NCBI GenBank assembly: GCA_013398295.1
Contig: VZSF01003241.1
Span: 448,469-512,468, forward strand
Direction: 5' to 3'
Source: Chionis minor
Taxonomy: Eukaryota; Chordata; Aves; Charadriiformes; Chionididae
DNA: 64,000 bases
Each line of letters starts with the position of its first letter. The stretch's first letter is position 1. The notes below the pieces were generated by a model. That model searched no databases and was not told the origin of the DNA. It worked only from the letters and a program-made list of their open reading frames with translations. The translations under genes were made by a program, and so were the position numbers. Shown here piece by piece: positions 25,901-40,900 of the stretch.

Positions 25901-28900
25901 CCTGTGGACTGCACTTTAAAAATCATTTTAAAGTAATCTTTTGGGAAATATTCAGGTGCCACAGCAGTTTGTTAGCCCTCCGCATGCGCTAACAGCTTCA
26001 GACAAGGTGAGAATTTCAGTGCTATGCAGTCACAGCCTGACACTGCAGACTTTGATAGAAGGTGAGTTAAGCGTAGTTGTCACCGGTTTCTCTCGAAGGT
26101 AAGGGGCTGTGTAAGGCTGTTGTCTGCCTGTGGTTTGTGAAGTGTGTGGCACCCTTTGGGAGCTGCTGCTCATCTGCCTTCTAGCACCTCAAGTGAGTGG
26201 GTAGAGGTAAAGCTCCCACAGAAGGCAACCCCGCATCACCCTTGGGGAAGCCATCCTCTCTCTACTGCCTAAGGGAACTTCAGGGTTACAGCCTCCTAAT
26301 GCAGCCACCCGAGTTAGCTGCCTCCCGTTAGCCGCGTAGGCAAGTTTTGCTGGTTAATTCTAATGGGGAGCCTTGTTAACAAACAGTACTACCTGAATAA
26401 CCAAGTGAGCTCAGCCTTTCAGCTCAGCTCCAGTGTTACACTGACGAGACGACTGCATCATCACAACCAAAGTCAAGAAGTCTCAGCAGCTCAGTGCCAG
26501 CAGAACTGTTTTCCGTAAAAAGATTTCCCCAAGAAATAAAGAAATTAAAGGCTGCCATCTGGCCTGTAAATTAGGGTATTCTAGGTGGATTAACCTCGGG
26601 TCAATACACAACTGTGACCATTCAGAAAGAATAGCATTTCAGATCCACAGTAAATGGCAGCACAAATGGCTTTGCGGTTTTGTGATCGTATTTAGCGGCT
26701 CGTGGAGTTGTACTTGGCTCACAGCACTGCCAACTTACTAGCTTCTTCCATACGAAGCCTTTCCAAAGCATACAAATGAAGGACACACTCAATATAATTA
26801 TACTAATAATGGTAATTTTTCCATAGTTTTTTTAATTCAAATTAACTCTTAAAATCCAGCTTTCTATACATACCGTAATGTAACAGCTGATCAACCCGCC
26901 TCTTTTATGCACTTTCAGCAAGTCTTCAAACAGCTTCATCTGCTCAGAAATAATCTCACCATATTTGCCCTGTACCAAATCAATAGATTCTGCCACCGCT
27001 CCAGTGAAATCCACAATCGCATCTGCAGCGCTGCCTCCATCTAGGGCTTCATAAGATCCAGCCAGCCTGGAGGTTAACACAGAACATTCTCAGTCACCAA
27101 GTGGTTGTTAGACATGCTCTAATTTGGCTTGAATGTAGGTAATATATTTGTGTCTCATCAAAGAAAAAACAAAACAGAACAAAAAACCTCCAAAGCATCA
27201 GACTGCAGGTAAACTTTTGCTGGGTTTCTAGGAAAGGAGTGTAATGATCCTTACGGCTTTGGGCTGCTGAAGTAAAGTGCATTGCACTCTTAAGACTCAC
27301 CTCCTCCATGATGATTAAAGGAGGATTTTTCAATTTTTTTTTAGGTCCTCTACTAGCATCAAACCGAAAACCTATGGAAAGTATGATAGAACTTAAAGAC
27401 AAAAGAAATAGATGGATAGAAGGGACAGCACCGAGGACTAAGAGGACAATGAACTAGCTCATACTTTGCATAAGCTTTCTCCAATAATGCACTCCAGAAT
27501 TCATTTTTCACATTGGAATGGCAGTAGATCAAGTTCCCGTCCATTGTTGGCAGCAGATCATCAACAACCACTTCTGTCCATTGTCCAAAGCACCAGAAAC
27601 GGAAACGGAAAATCCCAGCATATTTCTCTGGGGTTTTAGGGTCCCATTCTTGTTCGTTAAAGTCTGGAATCACCTGAAAAACCATGCAAGGGAAAGTTCA
27701 CCAAATGCACTATGTTAACATTCACTCAGAGGGCAGACTGCCCTGGGCCATGCGCTGTGCTGGTACTCAGCTTCATGAGCACTTGACCTTAAACAGAAGC
27801 AGTGAAAAAAGAGGGTGAATTTGGTACAAAGTCAAATGCAGTCCCACTTCAAAGAATCTTTTAGGAAAGTAAAACTCAAATTGATCTGCAGAGAAAGACA
27901 AACAGAACCTCTTGCACTCTCTGGCTTTGCTTTATCTATTCTTTGGTGCTCAATGGGACTGTGGAGCGGGGAGGTCTCATAACATGAAAAATGAACTTTT
28001 AAGGAAGATTTGAATCCACAAAAATTCACCACCCCTCAGAGGCACATCAGTCCTAGAGGTAAAAACATTGGCTGATAGGCAGGGAAACAACCAAGGCTTA
28101 TTAGCTTAATTTCATGCACCAAACACATTGATCACCTACCTGCTGCCAGAGGGTTTTCCTCAGAGCCAAGCAGGAGCATGCAGCCACAAACCAGCAGTTC
28201 CCCAGGGTGCCTTGGTGTAAGTCGTGGGAGCTGATTCCATTCACAAACAGGCGGGGGTCTTCACAGAGGTCCTAACAAAGCAAACCAGAGATTACTGCAG
28301 ACTCCACTCCAGAAATGATCACAGCATCCTTCCTCTCAACACTCTGCCTGCCTCACATTCCCATTGAAGTGTAGAGTTTCTGTACCAGGAAGTTCAAAAG
28401 CTTTCTGGCACTGAGGATATTTAAAAGTCAGGGTATACAGGATTACTTAAGTTCTTACAAGTAGATTGTGTTGCCTTATCTAAACACCAGGATTTGGCTT
28501 TTTTTTCCCCCAGAGTTCCTAGTTCTGCCCTCAGCTGACAGCGATCTTTTAAGAACTGGAATGAATTCAACATTTGAAAGACTTATTTGGCATTGGGGTA
28601 GTTAATGAACTGAAATTAAGTGAAAGGAGAAGGAGGAAGCATTACAGGGAAGGGCTCTGACCAAAAAAAAGAAATCAAACCATCAAAAAAGCAGCAGGAA
28701 ATGATGTTACTGACACCAGAACTCTAAGCTCCTCTTCCTTCATTGCCACTCCCTTGGCTGACATATTGGAAACCCTCCTCCATCAATGGCATGAGCTACT
28801 GCAGTGACCCTTGCCACTCAGCACCAAAGAAGGCAGAGAATACACGCCTGTGAAATCCACCTCTCATTCTCTGGGTCTCATCTTTCCTATTTATCTGGCT

Positions 28901-31900
28901 CTTATTAGGACCACTTGTTCCTCCTCTCCCATTGCTTTCCTGGCCCCATCTCTAGCTACATGCGGATTCTCACCAAAGCATAGGTGGCTCTTCCTGTGAT
29001 GTCTCCCTGCTCCTCACCAGCTCGCCCCTTGCTGTGTCTTTCCCAAGGGGTACAACCTGCAGATCAAAGCACTAAAAGGAGCATCTCTAAGTATCACTGA
29101 ACATGGGAAAGCCACAGGGGTACGTTTTGCAGCAGTACTGTGTTTGTTACCAAGAAATCCTTTGTAGGCAGCGTTGTCCTGAACAGATATGTGTGTGGCT
29201 TCGTAGTCCCAGATACAAGCTTCCAGGCAGCACTTCAGAAAACAGGTAATCTGACTGTCCCATAATTGATATGGAACCTACTGGTTTCAGCCCAGTGATT
29301 GCTCATGACACTTGTGTGAATCATCACTTTTCCTGACTGGTTGAGAGAATGGAAGAGCAAACAGTAGTAAGAAGTTCTGCTCTTTCACGGTATAAGAATA
29401 ACCTTAAATTTCAACACTGTGAGAAGGAAATGATCTTCTATCCAGACATTAGAAATGCAGAATAACTAACTCCCCCTCACTTCAAAATGGCAGGAGATTC
29501 AAAATTGCCTGCAGTCTTTCCAGTTTGTTATCAGCAGCAGAATAAGGAGTGGTGCTCCTTACCTTTTGGATTCTCACTGTCCTTTGATAATTACAGATGA
29601 TGATCCCAAAATACCAAGACTGCAACCCAAGACAGGCTACACACCACAGGCAAGTCAAAACCTCTCAGTCTTCCCTTTGCTGGGACTGGCAAATCGGTGC
29701 CAGCTGAACTGACTTTCACAGAAAGTGAACACCTCAGGGCTGAGCTGAAAGTCTGTTCTCCTGGGCTGGTTAAAGAGATGGCAGCCTGAAGTCAGCTCGC
29801 AGCATGTAAAGCATAGAGCTGCTGCTGTTTCCTTTAAGAAAATTATATTTTTGGCATGAGTCTTTTCTCATTAAATAACAATTGGGAGAAATTTTAAATG
29901 CCTCTTGGGAAACAAGTGACTGACCATTATATGACACTCTTCTTCTGTCAGTATTTCTTACATGTGTCTTCACTTAGAGAAATTTCAAAGCTTATTAACA
30001 GACCTTAATAAAATTCTGAATAACAAAATGGTGCCTACGAGGAAAACCGACCATGTACAAAATACTCATCTGCATCATGGACAGATTCATTCCAATCTGC
30101 CTGGATGCTCCGATACAGAATGGTAACAGGAACTTCAGGCTAGCACTTCAGCTGATGTGAACCAAGCCAGCTGCCTGTTGCAGGCACTGCCATCAGTTGA
30201 CTCCTTGGCCCTTCCTGCATGGTGGCAGCACACATTCCACACCCAGCTCGCGTAGACTCAAGTTTCATATCCCATTTCCACGCATCTCCGGCAATAATAA
30301 TTTCTAGATTGTTTTTCCATTCAAAATGTTATTTTGTTAGCATAATTAAACAAGGGATGATTTGAGCCTCCAGGGTTAAAATTGTCCAAACTTTTCTGTC
30401 ACTAGAGGAAGTCAAAACTTTCATTGGTTTTGAAAGAAATTAAGCGCTACCATGTATTACAAATATCTTCCCTTATTTGTTTTGCTTTGCTAAAAAGAAT
30501 CACACTAAACTGCTATTTTTTAATTTAAGTGTGTCTCGTATCTCACACAGTCCTCAGAGAAAAAACAGAGCGCAGCATGTGTCAACTGCCAAACATATGG
30601 ATGAGATTAGCATTTGCTGACCACCGGGGTCCAATGCAAACATAGAACAGCAGAACATAGAAACAGCACCTCCGCTTCCACCACAGAACCTAAATTCTTC
30701 AGCATCCTGCTTGATAAACCCTTTCTTATTAAACTGCCTAGGAGACCTTGACTTCTGAGACTGAAGAACAGTGCAAGAAAAGGACATTAGCTCTGTTTCT
30801 CTTGTTAATTACAGCCATTCTAACACCTGCTATGATAACTGTCGCCGTGTGGCTCAGATGAGATGCACAGTAATACTCCGGTGCAAGCTCCAGCTAATTT
30901 CAGCTGTTTGCTCTCTTCCAGGCTTTTTGCTTTTCACCTTTTTTGCAGTATAGCAAATTCTAAGGAACACTTTTGAGACGGAATTAGCTATCTAAGCCAC
31001 AATCCCCCCAACAGACTTAGAAATGTGGTATTTAAATCTATTATTCTGCAGTCTTTATGAGGCTCTTCAAGCATTTTTGGTTGCCCCAAGCATGTTAAAA
31101 AAAATAATCACTTCTCCAATAATGCAGTGATAATTTAGGATAGTTGAGCACCAAGCCAGCTACCACCAGAGGAATTACAAGGAAGAGAGACTGGTGTGAG
31201 ATATGGCCCAGGCATTTCAGGAGACCTGATGCCTACTCTCCCTTGCAACCTAAGCAATGAAGCACTTAGGTTCTGAGTTCCACTAGGAGTACCTCCTTTG
31301 CCAACACTGCGGTTTAACCCTAATTCCTTTTCTCAGGGTCAGCTTGCATTATCTCTGCTGTAAAAAAGAGAAATATCTTCACATTTCCAAGAAAAAGCTT
31401 AAAGGAAGTTACCAAGACTTATTATACATCATCAACATATAATAGCCATACTACTTCTGATACAACACCACTAATAAAAGCAGCTGTTGTATTATTTATG
31501 CCCACAGGGAGCATTCCACCATCCAAGACGCAGACCTCTCCTCTGTTCTCCCCTTATCATGTGCATAATAAAATAAACACCATCTGCAGAACTATAATTA
31601 GTCTGTACAGAGTCTGAAAGTGAGGTAAGAGGTTACAGGGGCTCATGCTTCTGCTGAAAACCCTGATGCTCTTATTTTCATACCAGTCTTTCATTTGCAT
31701 GACAGAAGCCTATTTATGTCACCTCCTATCCTTGCTGCACCGTGTAACATCTGACACTCAGCGTTACTCAGCCACCGATGCTAAGAGAAATAAAGTGGCT
31801 CACAAACCCCTTTTTCTGATTTTAATTGGTTCACCTCACTGTGACGGAGCAAGTAGCTGAACTGGTTAACGAGCCGACTGAGAGAACACTGAGCAGTCTA

Positions 31901-34900
31901 GAGATGAGAAACTCAGTTAGTGTGGGGTCACAGGAAGTAACAGTGGGAGAGACCTTGACAGGTTAGTCAGTCCCAACACTTGCGTAGTGTCCAAATTTGC
32001 CATCCCTAACCTATTTGTGACTGAAGCTTCTCTAATCTGCATTTAATACAGCCCATGAGGGAAAGTCCACACGCTTCCTCCACTGGTCGGCAAAGACGTG
32101 CCTTGCTGAGCTGCTCTAAAAGCCCAAGACTTCTGCGATTGGAGAGAATAGTCAGTTACCTCCCCTTTCTACAGCAACCCCTCATACAATCTATAAACCT
32201 CTAACAAGTCTCTCTTCTCTAGTCTTAATAACTGGTTCTTCATGTTTTCTGTCACTGGTGAAGCGTGGTGCCCAAACCCAGGCACTATACTCCAAATGAG
32301 GCTTTAGCAGCACTGAGCAGAGCTCGATGCGCTTCCTTACTGAAGCTGCCATTTTTCTGTCTTTTTCACTTGAACTTCACATGCTTTCCTTCTGTTCAGA
32401 CTGTGATCCACCCTCTGATCCTATTCTATGGACTTGTTGTCTAGTTATCCTTTCTCCCTGAGCCATGAAGTCAGTTAACACCAATGCACTGTGCTTGCCT
32501 GCATTTATGAAGTGATGCTGAATTCCATCCTGTTTACTCCACACTATTTTCCCAAGAGATCAAGATAAGTTTGAATTCTCAACCTTGCCCACTGGCTTGC
32601 AATCCTATGCTAGTCTGTGTCCTACAGCATTCCCGTACTTGCCTTTCTAGCCTCATCCAAGTAGCAATGAAAATACTGAAGAGTACCAGACTAAGGGCAA
32701 TTTCTGTAGGCCTCCATCAATACAACGCCAGCTTAAGAGTGTTCCAAGTCATTTATTTCATTAGCTGTGTATCCCCACTACAGAAGTCTGAATTAATCCA
32801 AATTTTCATACTTTGAAGAGATATATCAGATATTGCCAAAGTCTTATGAAAGTCAAACTATATCAGATCTACTGCTCGTCTCTTAGTCACAAGGTCTGTC
32901 CCACCATACGCTAGAAGGAAATCAAGCTGGTACATATTAGTGTATCTGACACAATATATTTTTATAATACAATCTATAACATCAGACTAACAGTCATCTG
33001 CTTAGGTCTGATAAATTGCAGTCAGGAATTTCACTGAGATACAAAAATGTTTGGACTGTAGTACAAATATGAAAGATGGCAACTTAACTTTTCTTTGCTC
33101 CAACATATCCTCCCTAGGAAATTTCAAAACAATGTGAACCATGGGAGACAACAGAAACCTATTTCACTGGAGCTATGAAACGGTTTGTACATTGCTTTGT
33201 CACGATTATCTAAAAAAGAGAAAAAAAAAAGGGAAAAAAAAGTACAGGAGATAACTTATTAGACTAACTATATGCACTAATTTCAGGTTGCTGTGACTAC
33301 TTTAAATCTTAGAGTAATTTAGCTAAAGGAAAAAGTCCCCCTTAGCTCTGAAGATGCATCTCTTAGCATAAGTATTACTAATATCCGTGAACTAAAAAAT
33401 ATGCTATATTGGTTATAAATAGGGGGAAAGACATTCAAAGGATTAATTAATTCACTATGTGTCTTCACAGACATTAACTGAAGCTGCACAGTAAAACATG
33501 GGAGATGTCTGATGTCTGAGAAAGGAAAAGATTATATTTTAATGGATTAGGATCTCAACTGGCTCAGATAGAAAAACAGAGATTCATAGAAAGGGACAAA
33601 AGAAAAAAGCAATAATGATGCTGGTGTCCACAAGATTTCCAAAGGATTCCATAGCATTTAGAGCTCACTTTCTTCAGCACCCTTCAAAGAACCCAGCCCT
33701 AACATAAAAAATAACCTACCTTTGCTTGCAGACAAGACCTACAGAGACAGGCACTTTCCTTGATTCCATCAGACTGATCTACTTCAGCCCAGTATAGCAT
33801 TCCCCTAAATTTTTTTAAAGCAGTTTGAATTATGTCAGATCTGAGAAATCTTTTCATTTTCTTCTCTTCTCCCATCCTCATATCGTACTGAGTCAACTCC
33901 TGTAGAGTGAGGTCAGTGTAGGAAAGGCAATTCTTTCTTACTATGGATGCAAAAATTCAGCTTTGGCTACAGCTCACTATGAACCAACCTCATCTAAAGG
34001 AAGGTAAGTAGCAAAGACAACACTTATTTTGAGTTTGTGTAGCTGAAGAGGTAGAAGAGATCGTCTATTCTATAATAAATCCCAGCTGTGCTGGCATGTT
34101 TATAGAAACCCTCTCCAGATCAGGCTGCTCGCCAAGGCAATTGCAGTTAGTCCTAAAAAGAAAAATAACTGAGTCCAACTGCGCTAGATACTTCAATGCA
34201 TACAAAAAGCCTTTTGCAACCTTGTTATGCCTCAAAAATCTCTGCCTATGGAGCGAAAAAAGAGAAGTTACAAATACACTCAGTGGTGTAGTGCTAACCT
34301 CTCAGAGGACAGTTCTGAGAGAGACCTCCATCAAAAGAAAACCAGGGTCAGATATAACCCTGACTGAAACGGCCTTTGCTGAGATCAGGAAGCGACTTTA
34401 CCATCAGTGCTGTTACACCACGTAAATCAACAAGAGGAAGGTTTATCCCTCAGGTTTCTGTCTGTACACCCTGAGCTCAGGATGTATAATTCCTCTGTAA
34501 ACTTCATGCCCATTGTCCCGTTCCTGGGAGCAAGATAATGCTCAATACCACTTAAAAAAGAAACCCAACTGTACATTGGCAAGGGGAAGAGTATGCCAGT
34601 TTGCTCCAGCCTTGTGTAAAAGAAAACTCAGTTATTTGGGGATTGAGAAATGCTTCTTCCCCCTCCTCCCTCTCCCATAAATCCTGTTACAAAACTAAAT
34701 GCATCACAGACATTTTTATAGTGTTCTTTTTTTCCATTTTCAGTTCGGGGCTAGTGGTGACTAATGCTCAGTGAAGGCCATGGGTTTCAGCCTTGCCCTG
34801 CCTACAGGACACATGTATTTGGGGAGGATCTGAATCAACATTTTGGAAGCAAAAACCCCAAACACTGGGCAACATGGTGTGTATCTTGGCTGCCTCTATA

Positions 34901-37900
34901 TTTCACCTGACCCTTGGAGCACTACAGCTGCTCTCATCCAGAATGCTGACAGTCGCTGGAGAGGGTACAAATGATGTGCCGTAGGGCTGACCTTTTCCTG
35001 AACCTCACTAACACAGTGTTTGCTGAAGGTCTTCGAGTCCTCCGCTGCTTCATACCAGAAATCATTCAAGACTACAATGAAAGACTTTCTGGTCTCCCAG
35101 GACCCTCTCAGAAGTGTATCATACCATCTCTTGCAGCGCTCTCTTAGTTTGTCATGCTTTAGAACAAGATTTTACAAAGCTGCAGCACATTCACAATACT
35201 TTGCTTTTAGAGAAAAGCTGCCTTATTTGAGAATAATATTTTTTCCTCACCAAGCTTACCAGACAACAGCCTTCGTCTCCTGCCTCCTTCCCCTAGTACC
35301 TAATCCCTTCTCTAAATTCTGTTTACAATTTGTGTTACTTTTCCTCACAAGCAGCAATCAGAGATATCATTCTTAGGACCGGATTCACCTCAGGAAACAG
35401 TCATATTCTCTCAGCCCGGTGTCTAAACTCCCCTGGAACCAGAGCACAAGTTCTTTCAAAGGGTCATTTACTGTCACTACCGTGCCACCTTTCTCTTAGT
35501 GTGATAACACTGGAGAGATGCTTACCTCTCTATTCATCATATAAATCAAGGTATTAGTTGAGAATAGGCCCATACCTTTTAAACAGCTGCTACTCAAAAT
35601 GTTACCCTTTGTGTCTTTGATGAGAATCTCATCAAATAAGCCCAGTAACATACATCACAAAAGCAAGCCCAGCTAGTTATAGGAAACGCATCCAAAGGAA
35701 CACAGGTTAAAACCTAGAATATAACTATTTTAGAGGTTATTTAATCTGAAATTTAAAAAAACAACTATTAACTGGTGACCTGAAGTTAAAATCTCCCAAA
35801 GATTGTTGGTTTAGTGAACACAGAGGTTGAGCAGCGCGTTAATGTTACCACCTTTTCTGGAATATCTTCTTTCCTCCACATCTCACTCATTAGCGATTCC
35901 AGCCTCTATGGAACTTCATTCTCTGCTATTCCAAGGCAAGCGTGACATAATTTAGGGAGAATAATTTAATCAAAGCATCATTTTAATTGGCTAAAAATTA
36001 ATATATTTCAATTTCTTGAAAAAAGTACTTGTTTGCCATCAGAAAAGACACCATTTCCAGGACACTAACCCAAAGTTTTCTTGTAAAATGCTTTTACAAG
36101 AACTTACTGTGATTTAGTGATAGTAGTGCTCCATGAAAAGCAGGTAGTTATAATAGATATATTACTTGAGGCTGGACGATATTCAACACTTACTACTGCG
36201 AGCAGAGGCATCAAAAGAGCTTTTGCTGGATGAGCGGTGCACCAGCAAGAATAAGGATGTTACAGATCTGTTTCTTATTATTTAATAAAATCAATCATAA
36301 ATGAGTTCAAGATTATTATAGACCAGAATGCGTGTGACAGCAAGGGGGTAAGCGTTTATTTGGGAGTGCTACTTAGCAAGTTGCAACTGCTCCAAGGGGC
36401 CTGCCAGCAGTCCAGGGGTCTCAGACCAATTGGCCTTTTTTCTCCAGTGGAAAGAAAAGAAATTGAGGGCATTTTCAAGAAAAACTGAATGTACAGTTCT
36501 TTTGAGAAACAGGGGGTATAAGCCAGCCTAACTTTATTTCTGCAACCTACCAAAGCAGTGGAAATGTCTCTGCATTAAGTACAAGTAACAGAGGGATGGT
36601 CAAGTTCAAAGACAGTCAGTTGAAAGCGACTCCCTGACACCAAGTCCAGACACACACTAATGTGGCTGAGGTCAGACAAAGGCTTTAAGTCCACTCACGA
36701 TTCATCAGACTAAAAGGCCACCCACCGTCTAGCTATGTTTTTTTACTGCTTCCTCAAAACATGTTTTTCAATCAAGTTCTTGAACTAGTTTCCTAAGATG
36801 GGAAATAAAAACAATAAGAAAAGGGGGTTGGAAAACTTCGCACACAATTTTTCACAACACTGAAATATTCAGCCCTGGACCAATGTGGAATAACCCAGGT
36901 CTGTAGGCCTGACTGTTCATCTCTGGCTGGGGAGTTTCTTTGCCTGATAATAAGCATCATTTTGGCTCAGTGACCATGACCTTTCTAGGCTTGTCCAGTC
37001 TGGCCTTACACTGTGCCTCAAAGGGCTGGTAACTGATGCAGACTGAATTCTTCATCACTGCCTTTTATGATGAAGGGAATATGTTGTTTACAAAAGCCTG
37101 TTAGATAGGTTTCAGCAATTTTTATGGGTTTTTTTATGTTATTACATTGTGGATGGTTTTTGTTATTACATCGGGCATTGTGTGGCAAAAAAAAAGGTCA
37201 GGTCATCAAAGAAACCCTGCCTGGAGTGAAAATTCAGATCAAGCTGGAGGTGATCTGTTTTACTTGAAAGGATGTATTTCTTCCTTGTCCAACAGCAATA
37301 CACAGACTTTAAAGGATAAAAACTGTAAGTCTAAACCACAACATTAGAGAGCATAAACCTCTTTAGCAACAAGATCCTCCTTTCTCCATCCCTTTTCCAG
37401 CAGGGTTTGGTTTCAGGCTAGATTCCAGTATCTGCTAATTGTGGCCTTTATCTCAGATACCTTCGTGGCGACAAAAATCCTTTATCCTCTTCTCCCAGTC
37501 TCCTCATCTTTTTCAGACAGGACCTTGAGGTGCTCTCCTCCAATTACTTACTTAAAGCAAAAAAAAAAAAAGCCTGGGATAATAGTGCACAGAGTAGCCA
37601 TTATAATCTCCCAGATACACTTTTGGAATTGTGATACATGCCACACCATTCTGGACTAGAAGTTTGATTCATAACAGAAGAAGAGGAACTGGAAACTTGT
37701 ACGTGAAATCCTGATTACAAGAAACAAGCTTCTTAAACTATCAGATGACCGGAAATATATCAATTTTTTTTTTTAAATTAGAAATTTTGTACTAGCCAGC
37801 ACAACCCAACTTTTCTGAGGGTACGTAAGTCAGAGCCAACAGGGCCTCTCAGTTCCAACAGGACATGGATCAGACTCTTTAATTCTAGTCTGGACACCCT

Positions 37901-40900
37901 TTCTGGCAAAGATCAGCCCAGGATCATATAAAATGGAGAGTATTTCTCTTTTAGCAATACACAGATGCCCAATACCTTGCAGAGAACCGTAGTGCATTCA
38001 CACCATGAGAACTTTATCAGATCACTCATCTACAAGCTCTAGAAAAAGCCTTCCTTCCCATCAGGCTATTCCTTGAGCCACTCCTGCCACTCATTGCCCA
38101 GACTGGGTGTGAGCTGCAGCCAGGACAGCGACACCAGCAAATGTCAGGGCAGTGAACCGCTACGAAGTGAGGATAAACACCAGCACCCACCCGAGTGGTC
38201 AAAAAGGTCACCAGTGCTGGCAATTGCAGCCAAAGGGAGTAAATGAAACTGATGCTAAAGGAACAAAACAAATGGAGCCCCAGAGAGAGAGAACTCAAAA
38301 TATGTGATGCCTGTTTGACAGCCTGAACAACCAACCACCTTCTAATTTTAAGGAATCTTGCTGCTTGCCTAAGAGTTCAAATTCTGAGCTATAAAAAATG
38401 TTGCATCAAAAATGACACATCAGCATTCATTTTGCTTCTGAATACTAAAAGCACTTTTATGACTCAGCCAAATCAGTGGATCATCTCTCATAAATTTACA
38501 GAAACTACCAGAAAGAATTTTATTTACACATCTTGAAAATAAACAGCAGCTTCTATTTCTAAAACATCTTTTAAAACCTTATCCTGGAAAGATGTTCATT
38601 TAGCAATGAAGTTATCAGCATGTAAGTTTCCTCAGTTTTGAGTGATGAAACTGAAAAACACACAGTACTGATTTCCAAAATAAGATACTTAAGCAAAGTC
38701 ACAGTTGTCACACCTGCCAGACAATCAAGTACATGCTTTTCCCTCCATGTAGGTTAGCTCTTGTTTTGCCTAGGATAGATGGCTGTCGGAGGACTGAAAT
38801 GAATAAAACATTTTTGGATAGGCCCCTTCTAATTATGTCAAAACTTCAGGAAATTTTGAAAGTCAAGGAACCACATTAGGTGCCGAAGGGTAAACTTTTT
38901 AAGGGTAATTGTGTAACTAATATGCCACCTCTGCACTTGATGATGCCAAGTGATAGCCAGTATTGCCACTATATCCATGAATTCACTTTAATTCACACTT
39001 TAACCAGGCACCTTCCTTTCCTGTTCTGCCTCTTTCATTATGTTCTCACATTTGCTTTTCTTCCCCACATTCTGTTACCAACTCAACACGTTTCAGAAGG
39101 AATCAATAATAAAACTACTCCCATATCTCAGCGATCCATTGAGGAAGCTTGCTTTCTGGTATCTGCCTCTCTTGTGGACACTCTGATATCTTATAAAGGA
39201 TCATAGAATCGTAAAACAATTTTGGTTGGAAGGGACCTTTAAAGGTCATCTAGATAAGCCTTTTCCCAGAGTATCCTGCCTGTTTTCATGGCATGTGTAG
39301 GTTCACCATGACATCCACCCATTTACCAAACTGGGTTGAAACTGGTCAATAGTAAGGCATTGTTGGGGGAAGAGGGGAATAGGTAGATGCAGACTTGGGG
39401 ACAATGTAAGTATAATTGTGCTTCCTCTGGGGGGAAAAAAAAAGGCCAAAAGGAAGAAAGAGCCTGATGGCAAGTTCCTAACTGCTCAGTGTTCTCCATC
39501 GGCGCTAGTCAATCTTGCAGGTCACAGAGCATCCTCTAAAGACAACCAAAATTACTTGGTTAATTAACATCAAAGCTGGAGATACCCTTTCTTCCTACCT
39601 TGTTCAGTCTGGGAGGCACCTCTACTTACTTTGATGTTAAATGTAAGTGACTCCAACCTCACGATCACTGTCAAGGTTTTCCCTTGGAAAGCTAGGATTT
39701 TCTTCTGTTTCAAGCCAAGCCAAAGACTAGAGTAGATTCAATCAGAAAGATACACTGACAAAAGCATTTGGCTCCTTGGGAGGAATCAGCCTGCCAGGGT
39801 ACAGTCACACTGTTTAGTTGGTCATGATTTTACCCCAGTGTCCTGGTTTCAGCTGGGACAGAGTTAATTTTTCTTTCTAGTGATTGCTGTGAAAGGAATG
39901 TCAATAATACCTATTGCTTTTACTTGTTGCTAAATGATGTTTACAACATTCAAGGACTTTTTTTTTCAGCTTCCCACAGAAGCATAGACAGAACAATGGA
40001 ATGGCCAATGAAATATTCAATACCACAGAAGTCATGCTCAGTATATAAATGGGGGTTAGCCGGGGGACAGGAATCCACGCTCACTGCTCTGGACAGTGCC
40101 AGTTCACCAGGCAGTGAGAGTGCCCCATGTCATTATTATTATTATCTTTATTTTTCCTTTTCTGTTATTGTTTTTATTACACTGTCTTTATCTCAACCCA
40201 TTAGGGTTTTTTTTCCCTCCCTTTCCCCCGCTCTTTCCCCACCCCTCAGGGTGGTGGGTTGGGGTGTGAGCAAGTGGCCGCATGGTTCTAGTTGCCAGCT
40301 GGGGCTAAACCGCGACACTCAGTTGAAGCACTGTCAGTTTAATCTCTGTGTTTAAATTGTTTAGACACTTAAGAGCCCACTTGCTTGGAAAGATATAATG
40401 AGAAAATTTTTTTCTTATTTATTTCATGCTGTCTCTTTACATAGCACTTCCACTGCATTTATTGAGCTTATTTTCGTTTTTCCCAATGTGATATAGATAT
40501 ACTGATTTGAATGCACTACTTAATTTCAAATTCCTTTGTTAAACACTAACATTACATCTGCCTGATGCCAGCCTAGGACAAAGATGTTATTCATCTGTCA
40601 GAAAACAGAGAAAGCCAATACAGCAAACAGAAGACACAGAATCATTTTATCACAAAATTCACTGCTAACAGACTTGCATCTTCATCAGTTCGAATAAAGT
40701 TAGTACAAAGATCAGAGTGCACATCAGAATGGATGGCAGTTCAATAAGGATCACGTGGGATTCCTTATCTTCAAGAAGAGGATCATATACATAAGAAAAA
40801 ACAAGCTCTGTAGAACTGTCTACTTAGAAAATGACCAACTTAGCAGGAATTGAACAAAGGTCAGCGATGGCCAACAGATGAGTCAGTGCCATCACTGAGA

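Noticed and set aside
39924..40355. A 143-codon plus-strand frame over the LTR.
   Set aside because: It runs through the LTR and its T-rich tail and past its right end. Solo LTRs do not encode protein.
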